The translations under genes were made by a program, and so were the position numbers. 8,453 bases of DNA. It comes from Candidatus Parcubacteria bacterium. Its GTDB lineage: Bacteria > Patescibacteriota > Minisyncoccia > Phycocordibacterales > Zambryskibacteraceae. The DNA lies in the NCBI GenBank assembly GCA_019661805.1, contig JAIFWR010000014.1:1-8453 (forward strand), given 5' to 3'. The notes beneath the pieces were generated by a model that was not told the origin of the DNA, did no database searches, and worked only from the letters and a program-made list of their open reading frames with translations. Shown piece after piece: positions 1 through 5,768 of this stretch (positions are counted from its first letter, which is position 1; every line of letters begins with the position of its first letter).

Positions 1-285
1 AAGTACAAGCAGGTCGAGTACATGTCCGAGCGCGTGGGCCAGGAGTTCGACGCCACCGTCTCCGGTGTTTCCGAGTGGGGTATCTACGTCGAGGAGGCCA
101 ATACCAAGGCCGAGGGTATGGTCAAACTCCGCGACCTCAAGGACGACTTTTATGAATTGAACGAGAAGACCTATTCGATCGTCGGCAAGTCGACGGGCAA
201 GAAGTATTCGCTCGGCGACAAGGTCCGCGTGAAATTGGTCAACGCCGACCCGGAGCGGAAGACGCTCGACTTCCAGTTCGTATAG
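1..285 (+). CDS. rnr: Ribonuclease R, C-terminal S1 domain (5' end outside window)
   Basis: The reading frame is open from base 1 and ends at TAG 283-285, so only the last 94 residues are present. They begin KYKQVEYMSERVGQEFDATV, the usual junction between the RNB exoribonuclease domain and the C-terminal S1 RNA-binding domain of RNase R/RNase II proteins. The S1 fold is recognisable from VSGVSEWGIYVEE, a GMVKLRDL strand-turn, the LGDKVRVKLVNAD strand and a final LDFQFV. RNase R degrades structured RNA 3' to 5' in the cytoplasm and takes part in rRNA and mRNA turnover. The catalytic aspartates of the RNB domain lie upstream and cannot be checked. There is no lysine-rich tail after S1. An internal ATG at 22 lies within the conserved domain and is not a start. 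The gene ends 3 bases before the convergent end of smc. Confidence 0.86.
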   Translation, partial: KYKQVEYMSERVGQEFDATVSGVSEWGIYVEEANTKAEGMVKLRDLKDDFYELNEKTYSIVGKSTGKKYSLGDKVRVKLVNADPERKTLDFQFV

Positions 286-288
286 ATA

Positions 289-2352
289 TTATTTCGCAAC
301 CTCGGAGGCTTCGTCGAAGGAGATTGAGAGCACTTTAGAAATACCGTTCCCGCCCATGGTCACGCCGTAGATGACACCGGCCCGGCTCATGGTCTCGCGG
401 TTGTGCGTTATCAAAATGAGCTGGGAGTACTTGGCAAGGATCTCGATCATGTCGCCATACTTCCGCGAGTTGGCCTCGTCGAGGGCCGCGTCCGTCTCGT
501 CGAGGATGATAAAAGGCGGCGGGTTCACGGCCGAGATGGCGAAGATGAGCGCAATAGAGGTGAGCGCCCTCTCCCCGCCCGAGAGCATCATGAGGCTCTT
601 CACCTTCTTCCTGGGCAGAGAGACCTTGATCTCCAATCCTTCCTCAATACTCTGTTCCCCTTCCTCCTCTTCCGTCTTATTTTTGATAAGGGCGAGTCCG
701 GCTTCGCCGCCGTCGAAGACTTTTGCAAAGAGTTTGCCGAACTCCTTATTGATATTTTTCAACCCCGTCTCAAACTCGGTCGCCAGGCGCGTCTCGAGGT
801 CCTTGATGAGGCCTTTCAGCGTCCCGGCTGACTTCTCAAGATCGGCAAGCTCGCGCTCGAGGAAGGAGTCCCGCTCGGAAGTCTCCCGGTACTCCTTCAT
901 AATCTCGTCGGAGCCCGCGATGCTTGCCTCTTCCAACCTAATTTTGAGCCGTTCGAGTGCGTGCCGGCGCTCTTCCTGCTTGGCGCGATCATCGTCAGTG
1001 GCGAGAACGTCATGGTACTTGAGCGCAGAGGCACCGGCCACGTGCCCGACTTCAGCAAGTTCGCGGCGGAAGGCCGCTTCTTCACTTTGCAAAGTTGCCT
1101 CGCGGCTCTTGAGGAAGTTGAGCTTCGAGACGAGCTCCTTTTCCAGAACTTCGCTCGTGAGGGCCACCTTCTCCGCCTCAATGATCTTCTGTTCCTTCTC
1201 CTGAACCGCCTTAAGGAGCGCTTCGAGCCCGCCTTTTCGCTTTTTTGCTTCCACAATTTTGGCAGAGAGCTCACTGATAAGCCTTGAGTCCTCTTGGTGC
1301 TTCCTTTCCCGGATAAACGCCGTGATCCGGTCGAAAACCTTCGCAACCTCGGCAAAGGCCTTCACCTCCTCGAAGAGGTCTTCAACCTCCTTCAACCTCA
1401 CCGTCTTCAGTTCCTCGCGTGCGGCGCGCCCCTTCTCCGCTTCGATCTGCCGCTCATAGGTCTCGATGAGGCCCTCGAGCTTGCCAAGCTCCCGCGTGGC
1501 AAGGTCGCGCTCGCCTCGGATCTTGGTGAGGTCCTTCTCCAGATTCATGACCTCCTTCGCTTCGGCCGACTGTTTGGAGAGCTTCTTCAGCTCCTCCTCG
1601 ACGGGCTTGCGCTCCGCTTCGAGCCTCTTTTTACTTTCGGTGATATGAGCCTCCTCACGCTTGAAATATTCTTTAGCCAGAGTAATGAGCTCTTCGCGGA
1701 GGCTCTCCGTCTTCTCGAGCTTCTCGACCTGCTTCTTGAGGAACTTGAGGTGCGGAGCGATCTCCTTCCTCAAGCCTTCGACCTGGGCGATGTTCTCGAA
1801 GGCCTTCTCGAGCTTCCGCTCGCTCTCAAGGCGCTTGTATTGGTAGATTTTGAGGCCTAGAGCATCTTCGACCATCGCCTTCCTATCCTTGGGCGTAGCG
1901 GAAATGATCTTGTCGGCCTCGCCCTGCGAGATGATGTGGTGTCCGGAGGAGCCGATGTGGGCCTTGGCCAGGAGTTCTATCACGTCCTTGAGGCGTACCG
2001 GCGAACCGTTGATAGAATACTCGTTCAAACCATCGCGGTGCACGACGCGCTCGATGGTCACTTCGGGAAAGTCGATATCAAAAATCTTCCGCTCGTTATC
2101 AAAGACGACCTTGACGCTCGCCCGGTTGCCGCGGGGCAACTCCGGAGAGCCGTTCCAGATGAGGTCCTCGCCCCTCTTGCCGCGCATGCTCTTGATCGAC
2201 TGCTCGCCCAAGACGAAGCGGAAAGATTCCGCAACGTTTGACTTCCCCGATCCGTTCGGGCCGACGATAGCGGAAATGGGGGTATTGAATGAAAATCCGT
2301 TCTTCTTGGCAAAAGACTTAAACCCCGATATTTCTATCGATTTGAGATACAT
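289..2352 (-). CDS. smc: Short SMC-family chromosome segregation ATPase
   Basis: The product is 687 residues with an ABC-type ATPase head split across its two ends. The N-terminal half-head has Walker A GPNGSGKS (31-38) and a Q-loop region ISQGEADKI (141-149). The C-terminal half has the signature LSGGERAL (590-597), Walker B FIILDETD (614-621, Asp618/Glu619), a D-loop DAALD and a switch-like ITHN (648-651). Residues of about 170-540 are charged, heptad-rich coiled coil. SMC dimers organise and compact DNA, normally with ScpA/ScpB, which are not in this window. Canonical bacterial SMC is about 1,150-1,200 residues; this one is far shorter, with arms of about 150-170 residues, no hinge I can recognise, no CxxC zinc hook and no cysteine at all. 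The ATG at 2352 lies 9 bases after an extended -10 box, with no Shine-Dalgarno. rnc lying upstream of smc recalls the rnc-smc order of Firmicutes. RecN or a Rad50-like role is possible but less likely given the SMC-type head. Confidence 0.87.
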   Translation of the reverse strand: MYLKSIEISGFKSFAKKNGFSFNTPISAIVGPNGSGKSNVAESFRFVLGEQSIKSMRGKRGEDLIWNGSPELPRGNRASVKVVFDNERKIFDIDFPEVTIERVVHRDGLNEYSINGSPVRLKDVIELLAKAHIGSSGHHIISQGEADKIISATPKDRKAMVEDALGLKIYQYKRLESERKLEKAFENIAQVEGLRKEIAPHLKFLKKQVEKLEKTESLREELITLAKEYFKREEAHITESKKRLEAERKPVEEELKKLSKQSAEAKEVMNLEKDLTKIRGERDLATRELGKLEGLIETYERQIEAEKGRAAREELKTVRLKEVEDLFEEVKAFAEVAKVFDRITAFIRERKHQEDSRLISELSAKIVEAKKRKGGLEALLKAVQEKEQKIIEAEKVALTSEVLEKELVSKLNFLKSREATLQSEEAAFRRELAEVGHVAGASALKYHDVLATDDDRAKQEERRHALERLKIRLEEASIAGSDEIMKEYRETSERDSFLERELADLEKSAGTLKGLIKDLETRLATEFETGLKNINKEFGKLFAKVFDGGEAGLALIKNKTEEEEGEQSIEEGLEIKVSLPRKKVKSLMMLSGGERALTSIALIFAISAVNPPPFIILDETDAALDEANSRKYGDMIEILAKYSQLILITHNRETMSRAGVIYGVTMGGNGISKVLSISFDEASEVAK

Positions 2353-2361
2353 GTGGGCTCA

Positions 2362-2370
2362 ATTATAACA
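2362..2370 (-). promoter_or_regulatory. Extended -10 promoter of smc
   Basis: On the minus strand TGTTATAAT reads from 2370 to 2362: a perfect TATAAT with the TGn extension. The smc ATG follows after 9 bases, so the predicted transcript starts only about 3 bases before the start codon. No -35 box is present at the usual distance, because that position is filled by the GC-rich terminator hairpin at 2379-2403. Confidence 0.6.
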
Positions 2371-2403
2371 AATGAATAGGCGGGCCGCTGTGCGCGGCCC
2401 GCC
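2371..2403 (-). terminator. Intrinsic terminator after the rpmF-nusB-rnc-orphan operon
   Basis: GGCGGGCCGC (2379-2388) pairs perfectly with GCGGCCCGCC (2394-2403), giving a 10-bp all-GC stem with a five-base loop. On the minus strand it is followed by a moderately T-rich stretch (TATTCATTTGTT), so it fits termination of the transcript that carries the 80-residue orphan, whose stop lies 10 bases upstream. The plus strand shows only a C/T-rich run after the stem and no transcription reaching it. The T tract is interrupted, so efficiency is uncertain. Confidence 0.68.
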
Positions 2404-2413
2404 CACCCTTCTT

Positions 2414-2656
2414 CTACTCTGACTTGCTGAGCGACGGATCGAGGATGTGAAGCGTGACGGCGTCACCCTCATTGGTGATGGCGTAGTTGCCGTCGAACGG
2501 TACATCTTCCGAGCTCAGAATATCCGCCGTGCCCGCCACAAGGGCGTATCGGGAGATATCGGGCGGGAAAGTGAGGACGATGCCCATCCCTTCCCGCTTT
2601 ACTTGAACTCGCTCTTCCTGTTCCAGTCGAGAAAGAACTTCTGTGTAATGCGCCAT
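2414..2656 (-). CDS. Hypothetical protein of 80 residues between rnc and smc
   Basis: I do not recognise this gene. It encodes MAHYTEVLSRLEQEERVQV and so on, with no cysteine, no membrane segment and no signal peptide. It is acidic at the C-terminus (LDPSLSKSE), and a short amphipathic N-terminal helix precedes what reads as alternating beta strands (VQVKREGMGIVLTF, YALVAGTADIL, AVTLHIL). It is very probably real: the ATG at 2656 has a strong Shine-Dalgarno, GGAGGA, at 2668-2663 with 6-base spacing. It starts 24 bases after the rnc stop on the same strand and is followed by a terminator. Co-transcription with rnc is likely. A small cytoplasmic accessory protein is as far as the sequence goes. 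Confidence 0.75.
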   Translation of the reverse strand: MAHYTEVLSRLEQEERVQVKREGMGIVLTFPPDISRYALVAGTADILSSEDVPFDGNYAITNEGDAVTLHILDPSLSKSE

Positions 2657-2662
2657 GCAAAT

Positions 2663-2668
2663 TCCTCC
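2663..2668 (-). promoter_or_regulatory. Shine-Dalgarno site of the 80-residue orphan gene
   Basis: GGAGGA on the minus strand, 6 bases upstream of the ATG at 2656. It fixes the start of the orphan and shows that internal operon genes here use leadered, SD-dependent initiation, unlike the promoter-proximal genes rpmF, smc and dnaE. Confidence 0.75.
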
Positions 2669-2680
2669 GCAAAAACTATA

Positions 2681-3376
2681 CTATTTCCACCCCTGCTTGT
2701 CGAGCGCGTTTTTGGCGGCGGCCTGCTCCGCGTCCTGCTTACTTTTGCCGTCTCCCTCACCCATCACCTCATCGCCGACCGAGACCTTCACGGTAAAGTG
2801 CTTGTCGTGGTCCGGGCCCGACTCCTTAACGGTCTTATACAAAGGCGTGTAGCCCTTCGCCTCCTGGGCCCTCTCCTGGAAGCGGCTCTTCGCGTCTATC
2901 CACGTGCCCTCCTTCAAGATCTCCTCCATCAGGGGCGCGACGTGCGCAAGGATGAACTCCTTGGCCGCCTCGTAATTCTTGTCTATGTAAATGGCGCCGA
3001 TGATCGCCTCGAGCGTGTTGGCGAGGATGTAGAGGCGCGCGCGGCCGGTGTCCTTACTCTCGCCTTTGGAGAGGAGGAGATAATTGTTTGCCCCGAGGGA
3101 GGTCGCCACGCGGGCGCAGGTCTCGGCATTCACAAGCGCGGAGCGGAGCGACGTGAGCTCGCCTTCGTCGCTCTCCTTCATCTTGGCGAAAAGGTAGTCG
3201 GTAATGACGAGCTCGAGCACCGCGTCGCCGAGGAACTCGAGGCGCTCGTTATGGCCCAGGTCTGCTGTAGCAGCCCGGTTTTCGTTAACGTATGAGCGGT
3301 GGGTGAAGGCCTGCTTCAAGAGCCTCTTGTCGTTGAACCTCACCCCCGCCGTCTCTTCAAATGTGGAAAAATCCAT
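2681..3376 (-). CDS. rnc: Ribonuclease III
   Basis: The product is 231 residues, normal for the family. RNase III cleaves double-stranded RNA, chiefly the long stems of pre-rRNA, as a dimer. The catalytic domain carries the signature NERLEFLGDAVLE (43-55) with metal ligands Glu47 and Asp51. The second half of the site reads ILANTLEAIIG (117-127): Glu123 is present, but Asn120 stands where most enzymes have Asp (E. coli Asp114). A linker leads to a C-terminal dsRNA-binding domain (about 155-231) ending in the expected GKSKQDAEQAAAKNAL helix. The ATG at 3376 lies 4 bases after the nusB-nudix stop (TAA at 3383-3381). A GGAGG at 3393-3389, inside the last codons of the upstream gene, is the likely ribosome site despite long spacing of 12 bases. 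Coupled translation within the operon is likely. Confidence 0.93.
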   Translation of the reverse strand: MDFSTFEETAGVRFNDKRLLKQAFTHRSYVNENRAATADLGHNERLEFLGDAVLELVITDYLFAKMKESDEGELTSLRSALVNAETCARVATSLGANNYLLLSKGESKDTGRARLYILANTLEAIIGAIYIDKNYEAAKEFILAHVAPLMEEILKEGTWIDAKSRFQERAQEAKGYTPLYKTVKESGPDHDKHFTVKVSVGDEVMGEGDGKSKQDAEQAAAKNALDKQGWK

Positions 3377-3380
3377 TGCA

Positions 3381-4307
3381 TTATGCCCCCTCCGCGAGCC
3401 GGGTCAAGGCCCGGGTCACGATGGGCAGGATATCATCGTAGAAATTGAGGTCAAGGATGTCCGCGAGCCTAAACCAGCGCACGTCGTCCAAGCCGCCCTT
3501 CTCCTCCTTCTCTTCCAAGGTGAGCTCGGTGTACGGGCCCTCGGCGAGGAAGTAGGAGACGTGCTTCACGATCTTCCCCTTCTCGGGGTGGTAGGTGGAG
3601 TAGGAGTTCTCGCCCAAGGGCTCCTTCACCTTTACGTCGATGCCGATCTCCTCCCTAACCTCGCGGACGATCCCCTCCTCGGCGCTCTCCTTGGCGATCT
3701 TGGGGTTATCGCCGATCTTCCCCTTCGGCAATGTCCAATGGCCGAAGACGTCGTGGACGAGCGCCAGGTAGACATCGGAGCCCTGCCGGGCAAAGACGAC
3801 CGCGCCCGCAAGCTGCTCGACCGGGAGCTGGTCCAAGGGTAGGTTGCCGTGCTTCTTCCTCGGCTTGCCCTGCTCGTGCTTGCCGGGCTCGCCCATTTCC
3901 TTGTAGACGGCACCCAAGACGCCGTTCACGAACCGGCCGGACGTGTCGCCGCCGAACTGCTTGGCAAGCTCTATCGCCTCATTGATCGCCACCTTGGGCG
4001 GGACTTCCTTCCGGTCCGCGAAGATAAGCTCGGCCAGGCCGATACGAAGAATGTTCCGGTCGACCGGCGCGATCTTATTGATCGGCCACTCCGGAGCGGC
4101 CTTCTCTATCACGTTGTCGAGGTCGCGGCGCTTGTCGAGGACGAGCTTGAGCAGGTTCTCCATGAAGGGCCGGTCGCTCGTACCGGGTGCGAACTCGCGG
4201 ATATTTCGTTCGAAAATGGCGGGGATCTCTTCGGTTTTTCGGCGTTCGAAGTCCCACTCAAACAGCGTTTGAAGGACGATAGAGCGGGAAAGATGTCGTT
4301 GAGACAT
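3381..4307 (-). CDS. nusB: NusB antitermination factor fused to a C-terminal Nudix hydrolase domain
   Basis: This is one uninterrupted 308-residue frame. Residues 1-140 are NusB: MSQRHLSRSIVLQTLFEWDF at the start, the APVDRNILRIGLAELIF helix (80-96) and a RFVNGVLGAVYKE end (125-137). NusB binds boxA RNA with NusE/S10 and supports rRNA transcription. A charged linker of about 20 residues (GKHEQGKPRKKHG) joins it to a Nudix domain (about 163-305) with a WTLPKGKI strand and Nudix helix REVREEIGI (215-223). The Glu at the start of the helix (207) and Glu219/Glu220 are kept. The loop between the motif Gly (196) and Glu207 is five residues longer than the classic GX5E spacing. The ATG at 4307 is preferred over an in-frame TTG at 4325 because NusB proteins begin with this MxxRHLSR motif. 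No Shine-Dalgarno precedes it. It lies 48 bases after rpmF and just upstream of rnc, so rRNA antitermination and rRNA processing share an operon. The Nudix substrate is unknown. Confidence 0.88.
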   Translation of the reverse strand: MSQRHLSRSIVLQTLFEWDFERRKTEEIPAIFERNIREFAPGTSDRPFMENLLKLVLDKRRDLDNVIEKAAPEWPINKIAPVDRNILRIGLAELIFADRKEVPPKVAINEAIELAKQFGGDTSGRFVNGVLGAVYKEMGEPGKHEQGKPRKKHGNLPLDQLPVEQLAGAVVFARQGSDVYLALVHDVFGHWTLPKGKIGDNPKIAKESAEEGIVREVREEIGIDVKVKEPLGENSYSTYHPEKGKIVKHVSYFLAEGPYTELTLEEKEEKGGLDDVRWFRLADILDLNFYDDILPIVTRALTRLAEGA

Positions 4308-4355
4308 AAAGAGCAGGGAAACCAAAAAGACTAAGCTATGAAAGATAAGACGAAC

Positions 4356-4577
4356 TTAACGGGCGTTCACGGCAGCCGAAGCCTTGGCAGCCCGCTTCTC
4401 GAGCTTCACGGTAAGGTCGACGACCTTCCGGCCGCGGTAGCTGCCAGTGGTAGCCGACATGCGGTGCCTCAAATGAGGATTGCCCGACTCGTCCTTGGAC
4501 AAAGCAGGCTTAGCAAGCGCATGGTGAGAGCGCCTGTTTCGGGTATGACTCCTCGTATGCCTCATGCGGACTACCAT
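4356..4577 (-). CDS. rpmF: 50S ribosomal protein L32, zinc-less form
   Basis: The product is 73 residues and basic, beginning MVVRMRHTRSHTRNRRSHHA, the L32 signature as I recall it from Parcubacteria. It continues LRHRMSATTGSYRGRKVVD, the second half of the L32 fold. L32 is a small protein of the large ribosomal subunit. The two CxxC knuckles that usually hold zinc are absent: the positions read LSKDESG and HRMSATTG, and the protein has no cysteine. The start is set at ATG 4577, although the frame stays open six codons upstream, because an extended -10 box ends only 6 bases before this ATG, so the upstream ATG would not be transcribed. It is the first gene of the rpmF/nusB-nudix/rnc/orphan operon. 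Confidence 0.9.
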   Translation of the reverse strand: MVVRMRHTRSHTRNRRSHHALAKPALSKDESGNPHLRHRMSATTGSYRGRKVVDLTVKLEKRAAKASAAVNAR

Positions 4578-4583
4578 GGGCTC

Positions 4584-4592
4584 ATTGTAGCA
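4584..4592 (-). promoter_or_regulatory. Extended -10 promoter of the rpmF operon
   Basis: TGCTACAAT reads from 4592 to 4584 on the minus strand: TACAAT with the TGn extension. GAGCCC and then the rpmF ATG (4577) follow, so a start site 7 bases after the -10 box falls on the A of the ATG and the mRNA would be leaderless. No -35 box is seen; the preceding bases are the A/T-rich tail of the upstream terminator. Confidence 0.62.
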
Positions 4593-4597
4593 CAATT

Positions 4598-4634
4598 TTT
4601 ATAAAAGGAAACCCCGACGCATGAAGCGTCGGGG
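4598..4634 (-). terminator. Intrinsic terminator of the stand-alone Nudix gene
   Basis: CCCCGACGC (4612-4620) pairs perfectly with GCGTCGGGG (4626-4634) around a five-base loop, a 9-bp stem. Reading on the minus strand the stem is followed by TTTCCTTTTATAAAAATT, a T-rich tail. It lies 23 bases after the Nudix stop codon (4660-4658) and separates that gene from the rpmF operon on the same strand. Confidence 0.82.
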
Positions 4635-4657
4635 CGGCTGGGGGCCTGGGTGGTGAA

Positions 4658-5143
4658 CTAGAGGAGGCCGAGACGTTCGCACGCTCGGAGAAAAGGGATC
4701 TGGTGGCCGCCGAAGAGCCGAAATTTGAGCTCTTCGGGCGGGAGCCAATACGGCACGCCCATCGTGTCCTCGTTGTCCGTGAGGATGGTCGTCCGGATGG
4801 TTCCCTGGCACTCGCCGAGCGAGACCAGGAATCCGTACTTGGTGTGCTGTCCCGGCTTGTCGTGGTCGGACGGCGCTTCATACTCCCAGATCTTCTGGAG
4901 GTTCTCGGGAGCGACGGTGAGGTACGTTTCCTCCAAGATTTCCCGCGCCGCAGTAAACTCCGGCGTCTCTTCCGGATTGATCGTCGTCCGGTTGTTGCCG
5001 CCGGGAAACTTGGTTTGCTTCGGGCTGACGCGTTCGCCCTTCGTCGAGATCACGTCGTGGACGAGAAACTCGAGTCTCCCGCTGGTAGGATTGTTGCGAT
5101 AGATGAGGCCGCAGGAAAAGTGCGACTTCTTCGGGCTCTCCAT
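4658..5143 (-). CDS. Nudix-domain hydrolase, stand-alone, divergent Nudix box
   Basis: The 161-residue product is a single Nudix fold. An N-terminal strand HFSCGLIYRNNP (8-19) is followed by FPGG (46-49), and the Nudix helix ETPEFTAAREILEETYL spans 59-75. The catalytic glutamates of REILEE (Glu68, Glu71, Glu72) are kept. The loop between Gly48/Gly49 and Glu59 is longer than the classic GX5E, and the conserved Gly near the end of the box is Tyr74. Nudix enzymes hydrolyse nucleoside diphosphates linked to another group; the substrate here cannot be read. The C-terminal half (HDKPGQHTKYGFLV, YWLPPEELKFRLFGGHQIPF) is not one I can assign. The ATG at 5143 has GAGGTG at 5153-5148 as Shine-Dalgarno and lies 23 bases after the -10 of a full-consensus promoter. 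Its own terminator follows, so it is probably a single-gene transcript. Confidence 0.8.
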   Translation of the reverse strand: MESPKKSHFSCGLIYRNNPTSGRLEFLVHDVISTKGERVSPKQTKFPGGNNRTTINPEETPEFTAAREILEETYLTVAPENLQKIWEYEAPSDHDKPGQHTKYGFLVSLGECQGTIRTTILTDNEDTMGVPYWLPPEELKFRLFGGHQIPFLRACERLGLL

Positions 5144-5166
5144 GAGCCACCTCTCTTTCTAACTCT

Positions 5167-5195
5167 ATTATACTACCCTACTTATTAAATGTCAA
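5167..5195 (-). promoter_or_regulatory. Full-consensus sigma-70-type promoter for the Nudix gene
   Basis: On the minus strand TTGACA (5195-5190) is followed by exactly 17 bases and then TATAAT (5172-5167). Both boxes match the consensus perfectly. The -35 box lies in the last codons of rnhB (Leu-Thr) and the rnhB stop falls in the spacer. The expected start near 5160 gives a leader of about 17 bases containing a Shine-Dalgarno. Confidence 0.82.
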
Positions 5196-5768
5196 GTTCT
5201 TCAAAAAGCTCCTTCTGTGGATTACTGTCCGGCCATATTTTGCGAGAGCACTCAAGTGAATGCGCGTACCGTAGCCCTTGTTGATTTCGAAAGAGAATTC
5301 GGGGAACTTCTCTGCCAGTTTGACCATCTTCCTGTCCCGCGTCACCTTGGCCATGACGGAGGCGAGCGAGATCAAGGGGATCTTCTCATCTCCGCGGATG
5401 ACCGTGAGCTGGTGAGGGAATGAGGCGGGCGCCTTGAGCGCGCCGTCGAGGAAGACTTGGTCGCCCTCTTCGGCACTAAGCTTCTCGAGGCAGCGCTTGA
5501 TCCCGAGGCGGAGCGCGTAGGCGATGCCGTGCCGGTCGATCACCTTCTCCGAGACGAGGGAAACGGCGAAGTCGAGCTCTCCCCTCTTCTTCGCCTCAAG
5601 CGCGAGCGAGTACCAGAGCTCGCGCTCCTCCGGCGAGAGCTGTTTGGAGTCCCTGATCCCCTTGAAGAACTTCTTATTGAACGTTTCCCTAATCCGGACC
5701 GCCCCGACGGAGACCGGGCCCGCCAGTGGGCCCCTCCCTGCCTCGTCGATGCCTACGATATGACTCAT
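5178..5768 (-). CDS. rnhB: Ribonuclease HII
   Basis: The product is 196 residues, standard length. RNase HII nicks RNA in RNA-DNA hybrids and removes single misincorporated ribonucleotides from DNA. Motifs appear in order: GIDEAGRGPLAGPV with Asp8 and Glu9, DSKQLS (40-45), LDGAL with Asp108, AKVTRDR with Asp145, then GYGT and a final HRRSF. All four acidic catalytic residues are present, as is the GRG substrate-sensing motif next to the first pair. The ATG at 5768 is preferred because the second residue leads straight into the first strand (HIVGIDEAGRG). No Shine-Dalgarno is seen and a TATAAT ends 11 bases upstream. The gene diverges from dnaE, and its last codons hold the -35 box of the Nudix gene. 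No terminator follows, so some read-through into the Nudix gene is expected. Confidence 0.94.
   Translation of the reverse strand: MSHIVGIDEAGRGPLAGPVSVGAVRIRETFNKKFFKGIRDSKQLSPEERELWYSLALEAKKRGELDFAVSLVSEKVIDRHGIAYALRLGIKRCLEKLSAEEGDQVFLDGALKAPASFPHQLTVIRGDEKIPLISLASVMAKVTRDRKMVKLAEKFPEFSFEINKGYGTRIHLSALAKYGRTVIHRRSFLKNLTFNK

Noticed and set aside
371..1204. Plus-strand open frame opposite smc (277 codons), with several smaller ones
   Set aside because: Low-complexity Ser/Arg/Leu translation, antisense to the SMC coiled coil. No start signals.
900..1500. Rad50-type zinc hook in the SMC arm
   Set aside because: No CxxC, and no cysteine anywhere in the protein.
4308..4325. TTG at 4325 as the start of nusB-nudix
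   Set aside because: It adds MVSLLF before the usual NusB N-terminus and has no Shine-Dalgarno; the ATG at 4307 fits the family.
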